Of a stretch of DNA of 64,000 nucleotides, positions 60,547 through 64,000 are shown in pieces (the first letter of the stretch is position 1; every line of letters begins with the position of its first letter). Location: contig JAPYMA010000571.1 of NCBI GenBank assembly GCA_035041965.1, positions 1-64,000 on the forward strand, read 5' to 3'. Source of the stretch: Anisakis pegreffii (taxonomy: Eukaryota > Nematoda > Chromadorea > Rhabditida > Anisakidae). A program made the position numbers and the translations under genes. The notes under the pieces are model-generated. The model had not been told where the DNA came from, did no database searches, and saw only the letters and a program-made list of their open reading frames with translations.

Positions 60547-60590
60547 TATAAAAGGAGCTAAAATGCATCAGCATTCATTCATTTAGTCGT
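60547..60590 (+). promoter_or_regulatory. TATA-Inr core promoter-like sequence
   Basis: TATAAAAGG at 60547-60555, then TCATTTAGTCGTTCG starting at 60579, about 30 nt on. This spacing fits a TATA plus initiator promoter. Such a compact promoter followed by no ORF, with a nearby palindrome, resembles a solo LTR or other retroelement promoter, but I could not define LTR ends or a primer binding site. Confidence 0.35.
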
Positions 60591-60672
60591 TCGCTGCTTC
60601 GACCTAAGGTGCTAAATAAGCGCCCAATCGTTCCAGTGCACTAAGCACTAAGCAAATCGTTCCAACTCTTCT

Positions 60673-60739
60673 GAATTCCAAAAAGTCCCAGTACGCTAGG
60701 TAGCTAGGCAACCTAGCGTACTGGAACTTTCTGGAATCC
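60673..60739. repeat. 67-nt hairpin with 29-nt arms
   Basis: Left arm 60673-60701 and right arm 60711-60739 are complementary with about 3-4 mismatches, including a perfect 14-bp inner stem CCAGTACGCTAGGT / ACCTAGCGTACTGG around a 9-nt loop. It lies ~120 bp downstream of the TATA-like promoter, so it could be transcribed. Confidence 0.75.
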
Positions 60740-62524
60740 AGAACACTAAGCAACAGAAGCGACTCGTTTCTGATCGCACCGTTCGTGATGACTCGTATTC
60801 AGCCCGTTAAGTCGGGCTAAACTAACCATCACTCGTGACCTATTTCCTGCCCTTCCTCTAGTTCCGAAATTCTTCTACTTTAGTCCAAATTTTCTAATTT
60901 TTTAGTCTGCGATCAACTTTTTGTCGATCACGTCTTATCTGACAATGAGCATTCTGTCCAAAATTTAAAAACATTTCGTTCGGCGCCACTTAATATCAAC
61001 AACAATTGGTTATCTGTTCAAAATATCCTGTCGACCCCTCGGCTGATAACGGCTAAAATATTTTGCAGATGCAATTGATGATCGAATGCTAAACATAGTT
61101 TTACTCTCCGATCTCCTGAAAAAAAGCCCAGCAAAGATTTTAAAAGTAGTTGTTTTGTCGGTAAAGTGCTATTAAATTGCTCTATTTAGCAGAACTGGTT
61201 TAGTGATCACCGAAAATTGTTAGTGCCCGAATTTTATTGGTGAACGACTGAAATCGAAAGTGATTGTTTGATCGGTGGTCATCGACTGATCAGCCGCTCT
61301 CGACGTTGAAAATTCGCCTCATCAGTGGCCACCAATAGGAGGGAGATTCGTCGGTAAATAGCCGTCGAAAAAATTTTTCGATTGCTGACTATTTTAAACT
61401 AATGTTGCCCATTCAAGCAAGTATGTTGAGTGGTTGATAACGCCTTATCACTGGTGATAATTTCGAAATTGAAAGTTGTGAAAGTGCGTGCGTACTAATG
61501 TGTTACCCATTTCGAAATTTCGTAAGTGTGTACGTGCTAATCTAATGCTTTTTAAGAGTGTGCTGATGCTTCACTTCTGCCTGTCACAAAAATGATCACA
61601 TGACGACTGCTATCAGCCACTTCGTTCTCCCAAAGCCTTTTGCTCAGATCAGTTCAGATCATTCCCGTCTATTTTATCCATCTCTACATTTCAGTGAATG
61701 AAACTCTTTTTTCTCAAAAACACATTATTATTAAACTGTAGTGATGTCAGTTTTCTTGGGAAGTTATCAGAAACTGCATACAATAAAATCTCAATGGTTT
61801 GTTCAAAGAATTACTTCTTAGCTTGTATCCAGCAGATATCTCCGCTTAACAGTGGTACTTCATGCACAATAGCTAAAGTAATGGTGACAGATCGCATAAG
61901 CTTTCACCTATATCTTATTGTGGCATTGCGTTGCCAGGATACTGTAATCAAGAGTTTGGCTTCAATGAAACAATCGAATTGGATCACATTGAATCGTTCA
62001 ATCATTTTGAAAAATAACCTTATTAGTACCACATTTGGTGCCGTCAAACATCGGTAAATAACCCTTCGTCTCACAAGGTGCCGTTCGTTTCGTATTTCGG
62101 TTTTTACACCATAGTCGTTTGCATGGATCTTTTCTCTTTTGATATTCGGGATGCTATAAAACTGTTCGTTCCACCTTCAGATACGTACTTATATGATTCA
62201 ATTGTTTCATATGATTTCATTTCTGTTTCCAAGTTTGATATCACATAATCGATATTTTTTATACAGTCCAAACTGTTTTTATACAGTACAATTTATTGCT
62301 ATGAAGTGCTGAATCATAGAGAATATCATAAACTAGAGGAGAATATCATCAGAACCTAGAAGAGAATGTCATAATTTGCCTTGATATTTCCTTTTCAATA
62401 AAGCTTCTCTGACTCTTAGGTCGTCACTGCTGCAAAAGTTATTTGCATCAGGCTGAATTTGACCACTTCGTTGAATTTGGTTGAATACGGTCAACACGAC
62501 TCAAATTATGAATCTAAATCTTAC

Positions 62525-63218
62525 CTTGCAGATACCGTAATGAGGTCCAAACGCAATTTTGCACTGGTGTTGTTGAAGAAATATTTCGCCAGGTTTTTTT
62601 CGTCCCTCTGATGAAGACGTACGTCTAGGCCGTTTCTCATATCCACGATGACGTCTCAGGCACAACGAAGTCCCATTTCTGAACGAGTTGTAAAACTGAA
62701 TCTATCAAGTGGAATTACAATGAAACCTTATGACTTCTTGTCTAGCGTTAGTATCGCTGCCTGAAAAAAAAACTGACTTTTTGCTAGACAAGAGGTCTCA
62801 AGGTCTCATATGGTAGCAGTATGTTCTCCTGGTTCAAATATAATTTCACATCAGACGATTTTGATTCCCATTTTATCGTAATTAATTTCACTGAGCAATA
62901 AAAAATTAACTAATGATGAAAATATCGTTTTGTGGACAGTTAGTATAACAATCTGGAAATAAACCGTTTTCTCAGCTTCATACAATTTTTGTCATAGAAA
63001 CAATCGCCTGGAAAATGAATAAAAAGAATACGTTTCGCTGTCTCAATAACACTTACGTTAGAAACGCTTCAATTTGCTTCATGGAACATTGTGAAAGTTT
63101 GAATGAATTGATAAATTTGTGCTCATCTTCGGAGCCAGATACCATTGGAGCCATCATATAGTTCAACGTACCAGCACAACTGCTACTGTCTCCGGAACCA
63201 TCGTGAAATGCACCTAGA
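62525..63218 (-). CDS. ADAMTS/reprolysin-type metalloprotease, two internal exons (partial gene)
   Basis: Fragment of a secreted zinc metalloprotease. Exon 63218-63057 starts just after the first zinc histidines: with the split Ser codon it reads SLGAFHDG, the distal part of HExxHxxGxxHD, then a Met-turn-like YMMAP and FINSFKLSQCSMKQIEAFL, the end of the catalytic domain. Exon 62678-62525 continues in frame (phase 2 to phase 2) with NGTSLCLRRHRGYEKRPRR and then PGEIFLQQHQCKIAFGPHYG, the start of an ADAMTS disintegrin-like module (PG..Y.A..QC..AFG). It ends phase 0 at a GTAAGA donor. The exon with the HE..H pair was not found in the remaining 780 bp and probably lies beyond the window. Downstream Cys-rich or TSP1 exons were not found either, so whether the gene is complete is unknown. 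Confidence 0.85.
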
Positions 63219-64000
63219 CTGTAACATTCCATATTTCTCATCTTATTCGATTCTTTTGCTATGTTCTTAGGTTTCTTTGCTCACCTATGGAGAAGTATTT
63301 ACGCAATTACGCAGCAATTATTACCGTTTGTTAAACAATCTACAGTTCGGATGATCGAGATTCAACTCCAACAAACCACCCCACAGATTAATAATGGTGG
63401 GTGATTGATTGCTGGTGTCAAATGTTTATTGAATCTGAATTTTTGCTGGTGACGAAGGCATTGCTTTATCGAAATACACCCCATTCTCTACCTGATAGTG
63501 GTTCTGTTCAAGTGCTTGCAAGGCCAAATATTACTATGTACTGCGCAGTTGCTATAGGAAGTTTTGAAAGGAACTGATACAGTCTATCTTTCGTATCTGA
63601 ACCGCTTGTGTCTTGGGATCATTCGAATAGCGACATCCTCCACTCTTGAGGAAAATAATTGAAAAGCTCTTTTCATTTCAGTAGTATTTCCTCGCATCGC
63701 TGTTTGGCTTTAAAGCTCTCATCGAATTATTGGAAACATCTATCTGCCTTGCGAAACGAAGCAATAAGGGAACATCATTGGTTTTTTGAAATCATATAAT
63801 GTTCTTTTGAGACAGCGTGCTGTAATAGAAGCTTGTCCCAGCACCGTTGAAAAATTGATCCTACTAGCATTAGTTACACTGACAGTGAGATAACAGGGTA
63901 GTTATCCTTTTCATTCTCTCAGTTCTTTTAGTTGTATTCGGCAGTTTATTAGTTGTTCGTTATTTTATAAATCAAGTGAGTTATCGGATTATATTCTTTA
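63219..64000. other. Intron or upstream part of the ADAMTS gene
   Basis: No coding exon recognised. A TCTCCATAG|GTGAGC donor-like site occurs near 63282 on the minus strand, but the frame before it contains a stop and does not give HExxH. Confidence 0.4.

Larger units (their letters stand above)
55697..62524. other. Gene-poor region between the nuclear receptor and the ADAMTS exons
   Basis: I found no further ADAMTS exon or other confident coding exon, although the 3' part of that gene is expected somewhere here on the minus strand. Minus-strand frame 58803-58579 (74 aa) and plus-strand frame 61698-62057 (119 aa) lack motifs. Hairpins at 58195, 60205 and 60673 and a TATA-type promoter at 60547 are listed separately. 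Confidence 0.45.

Noticed and set aside
59880..61700. LTR retrotransposon hypothesis
   Set aside because: A TATA-Inr promoter is present, but no paired LTR, primer binding site or gag/pol frame could be seen, so it is reported only as promoter-like.

Overview
This window is eukaryotic and almost certainly nematode. It is AT-rich, with intron-rich genes whose exons end in pyrimidine-TTTCAG-like acceptors and start at GT donors. Several start codons sit a few bases behind an unpaired acceptor, as expected for spliced-leader trans-splicing. One gene is an HNF4-derived nuclear receptor with the CNGCK P-box typical of the expanded nematode NHR family. Introns reach 8.6 kb and interspersed repeats are common, so this is not a compact Caenorhabditis-like genome. 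I cannot name the species. No prokaryotic operon, CRISPR array, rRNA or tRNA gene was seen.

Layout. 0.7-3.7 kb: a non-coding ~3 kb imperfect giant inverted repeat, then a 115-bp AT microsatellite. 5.1-6.7 kb (+): a small C-type lectin. 8.5-11.4 kb (-): a complete six-exon SIX-class homeobox gene of 208 aa. ~16.1-21.4 kb (-): a secreted or membrane protein with a signal peptide and two MAM domains, at least eleven exons. 23.7-36.4 kb (-): a complete ten-exon D-3-phosphoglycerate dehydrogenase (504 aa). Its 8.6-kb second intron holds a complete same-strand gene (27.3-28.4 kb, 380 aa) for a FLYWCH-like zinc-finger and AT-hook protein. 39.3-40.2 kb (+): a three-exon small mitochondrial membrane protein. 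40.3-48.7 kb: gene-poor and repeat-bearing. 48.8-55.7 kb (-): a complete thirteen-exon nuclear receptor (663 aa). 55.7-62.5 kb: gene-poor with several hairpins. 62.5-63.2 kb (-): two exons of an ADAMTS/reprolysin metalloprotease that continues past the right edge.

The genes do not form a pathway. They are single eukaryotic units: three DNA-binding regulators (SIX, FLYWCH-like, NHR), one serine-biosynthesis enzyme, one mitochondrial protein and three extracellular-type proteins. Most multi-exon models were checked by splice phase, and the SIX, PHGDH, NHR and mitochondrial reading frames close exactly.

Most interesting points: (1) the nuclear receptor carries a 483-nt, phase-symmetric Ser/Gln/Cys-rich exon inside its ligand-binding domain, which could be included or skipped without changing frame; (2) two copies of a ~290-bp SINE-like element, each with its own 12-14 bp target-site duplication, sit in the introns on both sides of one PHGDH exon; (3) a regulator gene is nested inside a metabolic gene on the same strand; (4) the giant inverted repeat at the left end has no visible transposase.
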